Origin: Bacillus spizizenii TU-B-10
GTDB taxonomy: Bacteria; Bacillota; Bacilli; Bacillales; Bacillaceae
Length of the DNA: 64,000 bases
Assembly: GCF_000227465.1 (NCBI RefSeq)
Contig: NC_016047.1
Span: 3,576,857 to 3,640,856 of the forward strand
Direction of reading: 5' to 3'
Of this stretch, positions 19,168 to 29,147 are shown in pieces. Positions within the stretch are counted from its first letter, which is position 1; each line of letters starts with the position of its first letter. The translations under genes were made by a program, and so were the position numbers. Under the pieces are notes generated by a model. That model had not been told where the DNA came from and did no database searches. It was given only the letters and a program-made list of their open reading frames with translations.

Positions 19168-19743
19168 TTACTTTTCGTGTGATTCTTTCGGGTATTCTAC
19201 ATCTATATTTAAATCAGGGTATTGAAGCATGTCAACCTTAACGTTTCCAGGCGTATATTCAACAATTGGTTTATGCGGTTCAGCCTGAATAACAGGCTTT
19301 TGCGGCGTAATCTGAATATCAAGCTCTGACGGGGTATATTGTATTTTCACCCTTGAAAGAGAAGGAGCATAATGTTCGCCTAATTGAATCTGGTGCATCT
19401 CAGAGTTCCTCCTTGCTTGTGAAGCGATTGGGTTCCCCTTATTTTCAATTCTCATAAGCTCGGCTCCTTCTTCTGCAGTGCGGGCTATTCCCTCCATTAC
19501 ATCCTCATGCCCTTGTTGCGCGGCTTCTTCGATTCTCTTGAATATATGTTTTCTGTCTAATTCTTCCCATGCTTGCGTCTGATCAATCGTGAGTTTTCCA
19601 GGCGTCACCGAAATTTCCATTTCCGCGCTTGGCTGTTCGATCTCTAGGTCGGCTTGCGGCTGCTCCATTTTTAAGCTGGCGGGCGTCGTTGTTAAACCAA
19701 TTTTCCCTTGAACACTATGCATAATCAATCTGGGAATTTGCAT
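19168..19743 (-). CDS. yviE: YviE, DUF6470-family protein
   Basis: A 191-residue protein of unknown function matching YviE in length and place. It has repeated short beta-like units, each close to (V/L)xIxxTPxxLxIxQPxA (PADLEIEQPSAEMEISVTPG; SRVKIQYTPSELDIQITPQK), and a central helical part. There is no signal peptide. It always lies between flgL and fliW in Bacillus flagellar clusters, which suggests but does not prove a flagellar role. Confidence 0.88.
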   Translation of the reverse strand: MQIPRLIMHSVQGKIGLTTTPASLKMEQPQADLEIEQPSAEMEISVTPGKLTIDQTQAWEELDRKHIFKRIEEAAQQGHEDVMEGIARTAEEGAELMRIENKGNPIASQARRNSEMHQIQLGEHYAPSLSRVKIQYTPSELDIQITPQKPVIQAEPHKPIVEYTPGNVKVDMLQYPDLNIDVEYPKESHEK

Positions 19744-19762
19744 TACTCTACCTCCTGAACTA

Positions 19763-19793
19763 TAAAAAAAGCGAACTCCTGAGAGCCGCTTTA
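19763..19793 (-). terminator. Weak hairpin after flgL
   Basis: AAAGCG / CGCTTT arms with an interrupted stem and a T-tract on the minus strand overlap the flgL stop. It could reduce read-through into yviE. The short paired core makes this uncertain. Confidence 0.4.
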
Positions 19794-20687
19794 CTTTAAA
19801 AAGTCAATCAATGTAGGCTGAACAATTTGTGCATTTACAGCCAGGGTAGCCCTGTGCACGCTTTGCTGCGCAATAAATTCAGTTATTATTTCTTCCAGTT
19901 CTACATCTTCATTGTCTGACAACACTTTTGTAGCTGTTTCTTCTTGAGCTGAAAGTCTTGTATTAACCAGTTCAAGACGATTATATCTTGCTCCAAGATC
20001 AGAACGTTCAGCACTCATGCCGCCAGAAAATTGATCAATATCATCTAAAACATTGTCCATGCCATCTAGTGAATCTGAACTCAGTGCTTTCTCAAATGAG
20101 TCAAGCATTTCAAATACATTCTGTCCGCTTTCAGAAGTGCCCCCAAAAGCTGACTTTGGATCTGAATTCACTTTCAATGCCATATTATTTGATATATTGA
20201 CAACAACATCAGCAGTATCAGAAATTGTATAAGTTCCGTCTCCGTTATCTGTAACCGGAGGCTTGTCTGAATTTGTGCCGTTAAAGATATATCTTCCGTT
20301 CACTTGTGTATTCGCAATATTCAAAAGCTGCTCCTTTAATTGCTTAACTTCTACGCCAATCGCTTGCCGCTCCGCTTCGCCGTTTGTATCACTTTGAGCT
20401 TGAACAGCTAATTCTCTGACCTTTGATAGGATGTCAATTCCTTCAGTAATGTTTGTTTCTGTGTTTTCGAGCCAGGTAAATGCCTGAGAAGCATTGCTTT
20501 GATATTGCTGCACTTGTGACAATTGATTATTATACTTTAAGCTTTTCATCGCTACTACAGGATCGTCAGAAGCTTTTGAGATTTTTTTTCCTGAAGAAAT
20601 CTGTGATTGAAGTTTATCCAGCTTCGAGTAGCTTGAACCGATATATCTCAATGAGTTTTGCTGAATCATCCCTTGTGTTACTCTCAT
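19791..20687 (-). CDS. flgL: FlgL, hook-filament junction protein (HAP3)
   Basis: A 298-residue flagellin-like protein starting [20 protein letters not shown], with N- and C-terminal D0/D1 helices (ending [19 protein letters not shown]) and a short central domain. It joins FlgK to the filament. It starts nine bases after the flgK stop in the flgM-flgN-flgK-flgL operon. Confidence 0.96.
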   Translation of the reverse strand: MRVTQGMIQQNSLRYIGSSYSKLDKLQSQISSGKKISKASDDPVVAMKSLKYNNQLSQVQQYQSNASQAFTWLENTETNITEGIDILSKVRELAVQAQSDTNGEAERQAIGVEVKQLKEQLLNIANTQVNGRYIFNGTNSDKPPVTDNGDGTYTISDTADVVVNISNNMALKVNSDPKSAFGGTSESGQNVFEMLDSFEKALSSDSLDGMDNVLDDIDQFSGGMSAERSDLGARYNRLELVNTRLSAQEETATKVLSDNEDVELEEIITEFIAQQSVHRATLAVNAQIVQPTLIDFLK

Positions 20688-20696
20688 TTGATCTAC

Positions 20697-22220
20697 CTAC
20701 CTTCCTCCGACACCCATGCCATTGATCACTTTGTCGAGTATTTCGTCTTGTAACGTTACCATTCTCGCAGCAGCATTGTATGCGTGTTGGAATTGAATCA
20801 TATTGGTCATTTCTTCGTCTAAAGAGACCGCGCTCATTTGCTGACGGTTGATGTCAGCATCATTGAGCTGTGTTTCTGTATTAGACGCCAGGCGATTCGC
20901 CTCTTGAGCTTTGATCCCCAGCTCGCCAATCAAACCCGCATAATAATCTAACACACTAGTTTCTTTGCCATTAATGATCATTTTACCGGTTAAAACATTC
21001 GCTAAATTTGTAGCATTTGCATTATCGTTGGCTGCACCAGTCAGTGAGAAAGCAATGTTTGCGCCTTTAGAATCTATTATGCTGTCAGCAACTTTAATCT
21101 TGCCCGCTGCTCCCTTTGCAGGCTCAGTGTCACCGCCAGTAAAATCAAAAAAGTCCCCGCCCTGTTCACCGCTCTTGGTCAAACCATTTCTGTGCACTTC
21201 ATTGAAAGCTTTCGCGAATTCAAGGGCCATATTGTCAAGGTCAGTTAGCATTTCAGGGTATATGCCCTTTTCTTCACCGTCTGCTGTTATATACCCGTAA
21301 GACTCTACAAATCCTAAAAGGGATCCCTTACTGCTGAATGACTCCACCTGTACAGCCGTATCTCCGATTGAAATACTTGATACTAACCCAGTTTCATTAT
21401 CATAGTTGGCTGCAAGTTCTGAAACCGCGTAATTTTTACCGTCCAAAACAGTTCCCAGCGACTGTTTATTTTTATCAAGGATTTCAATTGATACAGTTCC
21501 CTCAGCAGAAGAAAGTGCATTCCCTCCTGATTTGTTGTAGCTGACTTTGATATCAACCATTGAGGATAATTTATCTATCAGCAAATCTCGCTGGTCATAT
21601 AAGCCATTCGGAAGAAGTCCGACCGGTTCTACTTGTGCAATTTGCTTATTTAAACTGTTTAATTGAGATAGCAGAGAATTAACGTCCAACACAGTTGTAT
21701 TTAGTTCTGCTTTTAAGTTCGATTGAACATTTGTAAGTGATTCAGAAATATAATTAAACGTTTCAGCTACAGCTTGTCCTTTTCGAGCAACAACAGAACG
21801 CGCACTGTCTTCATTAGTATTATTCGATAATTCCTGAAGGGAATTCCAAAACGAATTGAGCACACTGTTCAAGCCGCTGTCATCGGTCTCATTTAAAACG
21901 CCTTCCATTTGGGACAGAGCTTTGGCTTTCGTGTCATAGTATCCGGCACTGTTGTTTTGAAGGCGGTATTGGTAGTCAAGAAAGATATCTCTTATTCTCT
22001 CAACTGACTTCCCTTGAACACCCGTTCCCATTTGTCCCGCGGTTTTTTCTGTATTTTTTGATACAGCAGGGAAATAGTCAGTTGCCTCTAATGAGACTCG
22101 CTGTCTTGTATAACCATCAGTATTGGCATTTGCCACGTTATTTGCAGTAGTGCTTAACGCTGCTTGCTGAGCGCTTAACGCCCGCCTTGCAGTTTCAAGC
22201 CCCATAAAGGTAGATGTCAT
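20697..22220 (-). CDS. flgK: FlgK, hook-filament junction protein (HAP1)
   Basis: A 507-residue protein with the rod/hook N-terminal motif (ALSTTANNVANANTDGYTRQR) and the conserved C-terminus (SLDEEMTNMIQFQHAYNAAARM). It forms the first junction ring between hook and filament. FlgN, encoded just upstream, is its export chaperone. Confidence 0.97.
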   Translation of the reverse strand: MTSTFMGLETARRALSAQQAALSTTANNVANANTDGYTRQRVSLEATDYFPAVSKNTEKTAGQMGTGVQGKSVERIRDIFLDYQYRLQNNSAGYYDTKAKALSQMEGVLNETDDSGLNSVLNSFWNSLQELSNNTNEDSARSVVARKGQAVAETFNYISESLTNVQSNLKAELNTTVLDVNSLLSQLNSLNKQIAQVEPVGLLPNGLYDQRDLLIDKLSSMVDIKVSYNKSGGNALSSAEGTVSIEILDKNKQSLGTVLDGKNYAVSELAANYDNETGLVSSISIGDTAVQVESFSSKGSLLGFVESYGYITADGEEKGIYPEMLTDLDNMALEFAKAFNEVHRNGLTKSGEQGGDFFDFTGGDTEPAKGAAGKIKVADSIIDSKGANIAFSLTGAANDNANATNLANVLTGKMIINGKETSVLDYYAGLIGELGIKAQEANRLASNTETQLNDADINRQQMSAVSLDEEMTNMIQFQHAYNAAARMVTLQDEILDKVINGMGVGGR

Positions 22221-22238
22221 ATTCTGAATTCCTTTCTG

Positions 22239-22721
22239 CTAAGCTTTTGAATCAAAAAGTTTCATTGGGCTGCTCTTTGGAAGCTCAGCTTTAATTGATT
22301 TGCTGTAATTGAAATTATTTTCCTTAGGAACCAGCATATCGTACGAAATAGAGATGAATTGCAGCGCGTCTCTCGTCAACTGCCTATTCATCTCATTCAC
22401 TTCTTTCAGATGTCCGAGAACGTTAGAAAGAGCTTCGTATAATTGTTCCAGCTCTTCCTTTTCACTGCCTGAAGTTTTGGCGATACATGCGGAAATGGTG
22501 TTATTATCGCTGTATCCGAGAAAGGCGGAAGTCGCCTTGATCCGGTCATCTTCTGTCTGCCCGATTGCTTGAATATACTTTTGTTCTTTTGTCAAAATGT
22601 TAGAAAGCTCTTTTGTTTTGCCGGCTTTGAGCGCTTCCGTCTTTTCCTCAGACAGCGTGAGCAGGTGCTCATGCAGAACGCAAAGTCGCTTCAATTGTTC
22701 AATAATTGGCTTTGCTGACAT
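22239..22721 (-). CDS. flgN: FlgN-family export chaperone (YvyG)
   Basis: A 160-residue helical protein of the FlgN family (LKRLCVLHEHLLTLSEEKTEALKAG), which chaperones FlgK and FlgL. The helical coiled body and its place between flgM and flgK match B. subtilis YvyG. Confidence 0.94.
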   Translation of the reverse strand: MSAKPIIEQLKRLCVLHEHLLTLSEEKTEALKAGKTKELSNILTKEQKYIQAIGQTEDDRIKATSAFLGYSDNNTISACIAKTSGSEKEELEQLYEALSNVLGHLKEVNEMNRQLTRDALQFISISYDMLVPKENNFNYSKSIKAELPKSSPMKLFDSKA

Positions 22722-22735
22722 GGGCTTTCTCCTTT

Positions 22736-23002
22736 TTATTGCTTTTTATAAAAATCAATCATATTTTTTGCTATATGATTTGCGTCTACTTTGTATGACC
22801 CGTTTTCAATTTGCGCTTTAAGCTGCTCAATTTTTTCCTGGCGTGAACCAGTGACTGCGTCGGATGCATTTTGCAGTTCCTTAGCCTGTGATGAAATTTC
22901 AATTTTATCTTGAGGCTGTGCAGCAGTTTTTTGCACCGCTTGCTTTTCATAATTTTTTTGGTATGGATTAACGGATTGTGTTCCAAATTGATTGATTTTC
23001 AT
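22736..23002 (-). CDS. flgM: FlgM, anti-sigma-D factor
   Basis: An 88-residue protein with the FlgM signature [13 protein letters not shown] and a C-terminal sigma-binding helix region ([30 protein letters not shown]). It holds sigma-D inactive until the hook is complete. It is both sigma-D-dependent (its own promoter is visible just upstream) and part of the longer comF transcript. Confidence 0.96.
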   Translation of the reverse strand: MKINQFGTQSVNPYQKNYEKQAVQKTAAQPQDKIEISSQAKELQNASDAVTGSRQEKIEQLKAQIENGSYKVDANHIAKNMIDFYKKQ

Positions 23003-23049
23003 AGGATTCCTCTCGCTTTCCGTTGCAGTCTTTAAACAATCTAACCCTT

Positions 23050-23076
23050 TTATCGACTGCGGTTTCAGTTAGTTTA
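23050..23076 (-). promoter_or_regulatory. Sigma-D promoter of flgM
   Basis: Minus strand: TAAA (23076-23073), 15 bases, GTCGATAA (23057-23050). Only one base differs from the sigma-D consensus, and it sits about 50 bases upstream of flgM, overlapping the yvyF-flgM gap. Confidence 0.85.
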
Positions 23077-23081
23077 GGGAA

Positions 23082-23501
23082 TCAGTTGTTTTTGGTATTA
23101 TAGGCATAGTATGTGTCTTTTTTACTATTTTCCTTCTCTGTTTTCAGTGCGTCCTCGTGGTCCAAATGATCCATTTGAGCCTTTAAATCGGACTGACAAG
23201 CCTTGCAGAACTTGCCTTCCCGAATCGATGTCCCGCACCTTTCACATGGGTATGCCAAATTAGGGAGATGAGTGATTTGAATGCGTTTCTGCCTGATGAA
23301 TTTCAATATCAGCTCTTCTTCTACACCTGTTTCCTCGGTTATCCGGCTCAAAGTCGATTGCCGGTTTTCCTGCTTCCTTAAAAACTTATATACAATCTCA
23401 AATGATGTTTCTTCTTCCTTAATACACGCCTGACATACGGTTTGCAGCTTTGTTTTTAAAAATAAAGCATTGCATTTCGGACAATTCGCCAGTTCTCCCA
23501 T
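23082..23501 (-). CDS. yvyF: YvyF, zinc-ribbon protein
   Basis: A 139-residue protein with two four-cysteine zinc ribbons: CPKCNALF...CQAC at the N-terminus and CERCGTSIREGKFCKAC near residue 93. A winged-helix-like segment lies between them (RITEETGVEEELILKFIRQKR). It resembles the family of flagellar-operon protein YvyF/TIGR03826. The function is not established; a regulatory DNA- or RNA-binding role is an inference from the domains. It lies between comFC and flgM. Confidence 0.9.
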   Translation of the reverse strand: MGELANCPKCNALFLKTKLQTVCQACIKEEETSFEIVYKFLRKQENRQSTLSRITEETGVEEELILKFIRQKRIQITHLPNLAYPCERCGTSIREGKFCKACQSDLKAQMDHLDHEDALKTEKENSKKDTYYAYNTKNN

Positions 23502-23573
23502 CTTTTTTCTCCTTATTCGATAATATGCCTGTGTTAATTTCTAGTGATTATATCGGCATAAAAACAGAATCAT

Positions 23574-24263
23574 TTAGCTTCTGATTAAGGTAAAAGATGC
23601 CACTGAAGCGGCTTTTCCTTTCTCTAATAAACAGCGGGCTGCAAAATGCAAAGTGGCGCCTGTTGTATAAAGATCGTCTATTAAAATGATATTCATACCT
23701 TCGGCTGAGTTGTTTTTTGTATCAAAAATACGTGCTGAAAGCAGGCGTTCTGTTTTCTTTTTCTTAGACTGTTTCTCATTATTCAGGCGGATGAGGGGAT
23801 GGTGGATAGGCCGGTCTAAACATTCTGCCAGGAGCTGTGCCTGGTTAAATCCGCGCTCTTTTTCCCGTTCCTTGCTCAGCGGAATAGGAACAAGAACAAA
23901 ATGCTTATCGGGGTAAACCAGTGAGAAGGTTGAAGAAAAATCACTTTTAAAAGCATTTATGATTTCTGCATCTCCTCTAAATTTAAAACGGGAGAGCGTT
24001 TCTTTCATCATATCATTATATGTGTAAACTGAACGGTTTTGGCGCAACAGCAAGCTGTCACTGACTCTTGATTTCCACGCCTCGCAATCCCTGCATACCG
24101 CATGAACGGATTGAGGCCTGCCGCACAGGGTGCAGATATGTCCTGTTATTTTCTTTAATTTGCTTCTGCAGGTATGGCAGACTTTTTCTTCAGGCTTTAA
24201 TAAAAAAAGAGCTCTCCATGTAATAGCTTGAAAAAATGGTGAATCGCATAATAGACAGATCAG
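23574..24263 (-). CDS. comFC: ComFC, phosphoribosyltransferase-like competence protein
   Basis: A protein of about 229 residues with an N-terminal four-cysteine zinc-binding part (CHTCRSKLKKITGHICTLCGRP) and a C-terminal PRTase-type fold with the PRPP loop IILIDDLYTTGAT. It is needed for DNA uptake during competence, probably with the ComFA helicase. The start is uncertain. AGGAGGGGG fits a CTG at 24263, which gives the usual length. An ATG at 24296 overlaps comFB and has no ribosome site of its own. Confidence 0.9.
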   Translation of the reverse strand: MICLLCDSPFFQAITWRALFLLKPEEKVCHTCRSKLKKITGHICTLCGRPQSVHAVCRDCEAWKSRVSDSLLLRQNRSVYTYNDMMKETLSRFKFRGDAEIINAFKSDFSSTFSLVYPDKHFVLVPIPLSKEREKERGFNQAQLLAECLDRPIHHPLIRLNNEKQSKKKKTERLLSARIFDTKNNSAEGMNIILIDDLYTTGATLHFAARCLLEKGKAASVASFTLIRS

Positions 24264-24556
24264 TTTATAAATGCCCCCTCCTGCTTCATTTGGCATAAAT
24301 CGCTTGGACTCTCTGATACCACAGCAGCAGATTCAGCCAAAATGACAAGCATAGCCGTGTTTTTTTGTTTATCTACAAGCTCAGCTTTTGTATATGCGAT
24401 CTTTTGAAGATCAGTGACGTAGGATGGTCTTACTTTGTTTAAAGAAAGTGCCAATACATCGTTTTTGCATACTTGGCAAGTGCAGATCATATGAAGCTGA
24501 TCCATATATCGGTCGAGCAGTTCTTTCATTACGATTTCTTTTGAATTGACAAGCAT
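24260..24556 (-). CDS. comFB: ComFB, late competence protein
   Basis: A 98-residue protein matching ComFB, with the family motif YMDQLHMICTCQVCKNDVLALSLNKVRPSYVT containing the cysteine cluster. Its function in transformation is unclear and deletions are reported to have little effect; some cyanobacterial homologues bind cyclic dinucleotides. It is the middle gene of the comF operon, overlapping the start region of comFC. Confidence 0.93.
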   Translation of the reverse strand: MLVNSKEIVMKELLDRYMDQLHMICTCQVCKNDVLALSLNKVRPSYVTDLQKIAYTKAELVDKQKNTAMLVILAESAAVVSESPSDLCQMKQEGAFIN

Positions 24557-24624
24557 TTTTACAGCTCCTCATCGTCGGTTATATGAGTATACTGTACCAC
24601 GTTTTCAAATAATGGCTAGTCTGT

Positions 24625-26010
24625 TCATTCATTTTTTGCTGCCAAGGCATTCATTTCTTTTATATGCTTTCTTGCATCCAGCATACTCTTTGTTTTTCCG
24701 TAGTGAAAGAAAATGACATCACCGTCTGCATGCTCTTTATGCCGCCCGGTTCTTCCTGCGACTTGAACAAGTGCGCTTTCCGTAAAGATAGGCGATTCCG
24801 CCCCTAATACACCCGTTTGCACCTTGGGAATCGTGACGCCTCTTTCTAATATTGTTGTTGTGATTAAGAGATCAAGCTGACCGTCTCTGAATTGCTGCAC
24901 TTTCTCTTTTCTGTGTTTATCTTCCGCATGTACTGCCGCTGCTCGGCAATTAACATCTTTAAAGCATGCAACTGCCTTTTCCAGAACAGTAACGGAGGGA
25001 ACAAACAAAAAAACAGGCCTCCCTTCTTTCACATGAAACTCTATCCATCTTTTTACCGCTAGCGGGATTTTATTTCGGTATAATTTCTTTTTCCAGTTTC
25101 CACACCATAGAAAGCGCGGTTCGGGCAAAGGTTTCCGATGGTGTCTTGCTGGAATACGAACTGAATATAACTGTCCATTCAGTGTTTTTCTTTTTAATTC
25201 TTGAGGAGGTGTTGCACTTAAATAAACAAGGGTGCTGTTTTTCTTTCTAGCTTTTTGAACAGCGAACTGAAGTGTTTGATCAGCAGAATACGGAAACGCA
25301 TCAACTTCATCAATGATTATAACGTCGAATGCCCCTTTATATCGCAAAAGCTGATGTGTGGTAGAAATCATAAGCGGAGATAAACAGCCTTTGTCATCAC
25401 TTCCTCCGTAAAGTGCTGAAATGTCAGCACACTGAAAGGCAGCCTTGAGTCTAGGAGCAAGCTCTAATACTACATCGGTGCGGGGTGTCGCAATACATAC
25501 ACGCAACCCTTGATTTAACGCGGATTCTATACCGGGGAATAACATCTCTGTTTTGCCAGCGCCGCAAACAGCCCAAATGAGGAGCTCTTCTTTTTTTGAT
25601 ATTGCATCAATTAAGACATTGGCGGCTTTTTGTTGTCCGCTTGAAAGCTTGCCATCCCATGTCAGCTTTATTTGCGGCCAGTTTGGTTCATCCTCCTCTA
25701 TCCACGAATATAAAGGAACATTCTCACTCACTCTGCCCATCATGACACAGGAACGGCAATATAGCTGATTCTTTCCAGATGAGAGATAAAAAGAAAAATA
25801 CCGCTGATCATTTTGGCCGCACCTATTACACTTATATCCCCGTTTATTTATGGATATAGAGTTTTGGGCAGCGACATATCCATTTTCGATATGCCATTCA
25901 ATCAACTTATCGGAAAATGGGAGTTCGGTTCTGAGCAAATGACGGCTTTGAAGCGTCTGCTGCAATTCTTTTGAAAAAGAAATGTTCTTTTCTGCTGGCA
26001 CAATCAGCAT
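24625..26010 (-). CDS. comFA: ComFA, DNA uptake ATPase/helicase
   Basis: A 461-residue superfamily 2 helicase with a four-cysteine zinc motif (CNRCGQ...CRSC, about residues 57-85), Walker A AVCGAGKTEM, DEAD-like IIIDEVDAFPY, motif III YLSATPP and motif VI QVAGRTGRH. It sits on the inner face of the membrane and helps pull single-stranded DNA through ComEC. The ATG at 26010 is preceded by AAAGGAGG. An upstream in-frame reading to 26064 has no ribosome site. It is the first gene of the comF operon that continues into yvyF and flgM. Confidence 0.95.
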   Translation of the reverse strand: MLIVPAEKNISFSKELQQTLQSRHLLRTELPFSDKLIEWHIENGYVAAQNSISINKRGYKCNRCGQNDQRYFSFYLSSGKNQLYCRSCVMMGRVSENVPLYSWIEEDEPNWPQIKLTWDGKLSSGQQKAANVLIDAISKKEELLIWAVCGAGKTEMLFPGIESALNQGLRVCIATPRTDVVLELAPRLKAAFQCADISALYGGSDDKGCLSPLMISTTHQLLRYKGAFDVIIIDEVDAFPYSADQTLQFAVQKARKKNSTLVYLSATPPQELKRKTLNGQLYSVRIPARHHRKPLPEPRFLWCGNWKKKLYRNKIPLAVKRWIEFHVKEGRPVFLFVPSVTVLEKAVACFKDVNCRAAAVHAEDKHRKEKVQQFRDGQLDLLITTTILERGVTIPKVQTGVLGAESPIFTESALVQVAGRTGRHKEHADGDVIFFHYGKTKSMLDARKHIKEMNALAAKNE

Positions 26011-26080
26011 AGCACCGCCTCCTTTCGAGACAGTATGCCTTAGTGAATATTTTCTGTCCAGCAATCAAAATAAGAATATA

Positions 26081-26113
26081 AAAAAATCTCCGCTGTTAAA
26101 ACGGAGATTTTAC
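26081..26113 (-). terminator. Terminator of degV
   Basis: AAAATCTCCG / CGGAGATTTT stem with a 7-base loop and a T7 tract on the minus strand, right after the degV stop. Confidence 0.93.
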
Positions 26114-26114
26114 G

Positions 26115-26960
26115 TTATTTAAAACACCAGCATATTCCTAGCGCACCCTCACCCAAATGAGTGCCGATTACCGCGCCAAAATAACTGTTATAAAATTCAA
26201 CGTGAGGATATTTTGCAGAAAGCTCTTCAATGATCTTCGCTGCTTCTTCTTCTCGATTAGCGTGGATAACAGCAGCACGCATAGGCAATCCTTTACTCGC
26301 ATCTTCGTCTAAAAGCTCATAAATTCTCGAAATAGCTTTTTTTCGTGTGCGAATCTTCTCAAAAGGCACAATTACCTTATTGTCAAAATGAAGAATAGGC
26401 TTTACCTTTAGAAGACTCCCAATGAAGGCTTGAGCGCTGCTTAATCGTCCGCCCCGCTGAAGATGGGCTAAATCATCTACCATAAAATACGCCCGAACTG
26501 TTTTTTTCATTTCTTCCAGTTCTTTTATGATATCTTCCGGCGATGATGCTCCATTTCTGATTAATTCAGCAGCTTTAAGAGCATAAAAGCCTTGAGCCAA
26601 ACAGCTGATCTCTGAGTCAAATGGATACACTTCAATATTGTCAACCATTGTGTCAGCCGCTGCTGCACTGCTGAACGTTCCGCTGATCCCGCTGGAAAGA
26701 TGGATACTGATGACCGCATCATAAGACTTGCCAAGCTCTTCATACAAAGCAACCAGTTCTCCGATTGACGGCTGAGAAGTCGTCGGAAGCTCGGTATGTT
26801 TTTTTACTTCATCGTAAAAGCTTTTCCAGTCCAGTTCGATTTCTTCACGATAAGTTTCTTCACCAAAAACAACCTGGAGAGGGATCATATGTATTTGATG
26901 TTGTTCACGCATTTCTTTCGGAATATATGCCGTGCTATCTGTTACGACTGCAATATTCAT
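26115..26960 (-). CDS. degV: DegV family fatty-acid-binding protein (FakB-like)
   Basis: A 281-residue protein of the DegV fold. The N-terminus is MNIAVVTDSTAYIPKEM, the ligand-binding motif SSGISGTFSSA is present (about residues 91-101), and the conserved GGRLSSAQAFIGSLL segment follows. Family members bind a fatty acid and present it to the kinase FakA. The link to DegU regulation implied by the name is positional only. It lies downstream of degU on the same strand with its own terminator. Confidence 0.94.
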   Translation of the reverse strand: MNIAVVTDSTAYIPKEMREQHQIHMIPLQVVFGEETYREEIELDWKSFYDEVKKHTELPTTSQPSIGELVALYEELGKSYDAVISIHLSSGISGTFSSAAAADTMVDNIEVYPFDSEISCLAQGFYALKAAELIRNGASSPEDIIKELEEMKKTVRAYFMVDDLAHLQRGGRLSSAQAFIGSLLKVKPILHFDNKVIVPFEKIRTRKKAISRIYELLDEDASKGLPMRAAVIHANREEEAAKIIEELSAKYPHVEFYNSYFGAVIGTHLGEGALGICWCFK

Positions 26961-27015
26961 AGCTTCGATACCTGCCTTATTGCTTTATAACTCTATTGTA
27001 AGGGAAACGGCAGCC

Positions 27016-27049
27016 TAAAAAAAGACCTGCCTAGTAAAAGGCAAGTCTC
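27016..27049 (-). terminator. Terminator of degSU
   Basis: AGACTTGCC / GGCAGGTCT stem, 8-base loop and T7 tract on the minus strand. It is 11 bases beyond the degU stop. Confidence 0.92.
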
Positions 27050-27059
27050 GTATATTATA

Positions 27060-27749
27060 CTATCTCATTTCTACCCAGCCATTTTTAATGGCGACCACAA
27101 CGGCTTGCGTCCGGTCGTTTACATTCATTTTTTGCAAAATATTGCTCACATGGTTTTTAACGGTTTTCTCACTGATAAACAATGATTCACCAATACCGCG
27201 GTTGCTTTTTCCGTCTGCAAGCATCTGCAGCACTTCACATTCCCGCCGGGTTAAAATATGTAATGGTCTGCGGATTTCAGGGTAAACCTCATGCTGAGGA
27301 TGTGCAGAAACTCCGCTTGTTGCAAGACGGCGGAATTCGTTAACGAGATTGTGAGTAACCTTCGGATGAAGGTAAGAACCGCCCTCGGCAACTACTTTAA
27401 CCGCTTCGATTAATGTATCAGCATCCATCTCTTTCAGCAGATAACCTCTTGCGCCTGTTTTCAGGGCATGTGTTACATAATTTTCGTCATCGTGAATTGA
27501 TAGAATAATTACTTTAGATTCGGGATACAGCTCTACAAGCTGTTTTGTAGCTTCCACACCATTTACGTTTGGCATATTGATATCCATGATCACAACATCA
27601 GGATGATAGTGCTCAACAATACGAGCCGCTTCGTCTCCGTCGTCACCTTCGGCTACCACTTCAAAGGTAGGTTCAAAATCCAATATCCGTTTAACACCTT
27701 CACGAAATAACTGATGGTCGTCGATAATAACAATGTTTACTTTAGTCAC
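27060..27749 (-). CDS. degU: DegU response regulator
   Basis: A 229-residue NarL-type regulator. The receiver domain (1-120) has the phosphorylated aspartate in [10 protein letters not shown]. The C-terminal LuxR-type helix-turn-helix contains [32 protein letters not shown]. Residue 12 is the wild-type histidine ([11 protein letters not shown]), not the leucine of the hyperactive degU32 allele. Phospho-DegU controls exoenzymes, biofilm and, with SwrA, motility. Unphosphorylated DegU promotes competence. It is co-transcribed with degS. Confidence 0.97.
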
Positions 27750-27831
27750 AAGCCACGCCTCCTTGTATTATTGTTCAATATACTCTAGCATTCGGTCAAT
27801 ATGCCTTTTGGCTCTATTTTACAAATCATAG

Positions 27832-28989
27832 TCAAAGAGATAACGGAACCTTAATCATAATAAATGTCCCAAGACCTATTTTCGAATCTATTGTCATGGT
27901 TCCTTCCAATAGATCTACTCTTTCTTTCATGCCCAGCAAGCCGAATGATTTGTTTTTCTTCTCTTTCGCTTCCTTCAAGTCGAACCCTTTTCCGTTATCT
28001 TTTATCATTAAAATCACAAAATCCTTTGTGATTTCAACTTTGACTGTAATTTCTTCAGATTCAGAATGCTTTAGCGCATTAGACACAGCTTCCTGTGCGA
28101 GCCTGAAGAGCGCAACTTCAAACTGAGGCGCAAGCCGCTGATCCTCTGTTTCACCAATGCACTGAAAATGTATTTTGACCTTCCCGTTATATTCCTCGGT
28201 TGTATATAGATATTTTCTTAAAGTTGGAATCAGGCCTAGGTCATCAAGGGCCATCGGTCTTAAATCATATATAATCCTTCTCACTTCGTAAAGGGCATTC
28301 CGCACATTTTGACGGAGATTTTTAATTTCTTGGAATCCGTCCTCAGTACCCCGGTCACGGAAAATCCGCTCGATTAATTCCGATCTCATCATAACATTTG
28401 CCAGCATTTGAGCAGGTCCGTCATGAATTTCTCTGGAGACTCTTTTTCGCTCTTCTTCCTGTGCCTCAATAATTCTTAAGCCGAAATCCTGTTTTGCCTG
28501 AGCATCAGCAAGAAGCAGTCCGACCTCGCGCAAATCCTGATTCAAGTAGTTAAGCACAACTGTTATTTGGCTTACTAATGATTCAGACCGCTCAATGATT
28601 TCCTGAAGGCCTAACAATCTTCGCTCTAAATCATCCCGGCGTTCCCGCAGTTGCTTCTCACGCTGCTGGATCATCGTCAATTCTACCTGCAGTTTATGGG
28701 CTTTTTCGTAAGCATTGCGGATTTCTTCTTCACTGAACCTATGAAAATTGCGGCTGACCTCGGATAAACGGTTTCTCGCATGGCGGGTTTGCACTTCAAG
28801 TTTATCGCCAAGCTCGATAACTTCATACACCTGCTGTTTAATTTGTTTCAGTTCTTCAACCAGCTGTTCATACTGCTGGCGTGACTGCTCCCCGATTTGA
28901 AAAACCTCGTCCTTGCTCCCGTCAACGGTTTTCAGCATCTTCATCAAAATAGAATCCAGAACTTTGGAATCCATCTTTGTTTTATTCAT
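27832..28989 (-). CDS. degS: DegS cytoplasmic sensor histidine kinase
   Basis: A 385-residue kinase without membrane helices. The N-terminal half is a long coiled coil (about 30-160), the HisKA_3 phosphorylation site is in VSREIHDGPAQML, and the C-terminal ATPase has NALKHSESEE and DNGKGFDLKEA. It phosphorylates DegU and senses, among other inputs, flagellar load and DegQ. The ATG follows a GGAGGG site. It is divergent from yvyE. Confidence 0.97.
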   Translation of the reverse strand: MNKTKMDSKVLDSILMKMLKTVDGSKDEVFQIGEQSRQQYEQLVEELKQIKQQVYEVIELGDKLEVQTRHARNRLSEVSRNFHRFSEEEIRNAYEKAHKLQVELTMIQQREKQLRERRDDLERRLLGLQEIIERSESLVSQITVVLNYLNQDLREVGLLLADAQAKQDFGLRIIEAQEEERKRVSREIHDGPAQMLANVMMRSELIERIFRDRGTEDGFQEIKNLRQNVRNALYEVRRIIYDLRPMALDDLGLIPTLRKYLYTTEEYNGKVKIHFQCIGETEDQRLAPQFEVALFRLAQEAVSNALKHSESEEITVKVEITKDFVILMIKDNGKGFDLKEAKEKKNKSFGLLGMKERVDLLEGTMTIDSKIGLGTFIMIKVPLSL

Positions 28990-29147
28990 AATTTCCCTCC
29001 GTCACGGCGTTGTCATATATTTTTATTATAAATGTAATTGATCTGCAAATTATGTCGAATTATAATGAAAGAATGCGTATATTCTAGAAAAAAACAATTT
29101 TATATACCTTCTATTCTTTATGATACCAAAATACGCACAAAAATTCT

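Noticed and set aside
26020..26110. ComK boxes upstream of comFA
   Set aside because: A/T runs are present but no AAAA-N5-TTTT pair with the expected spacing could be identified with confidence; one apparent box belongs to the degV terminator.
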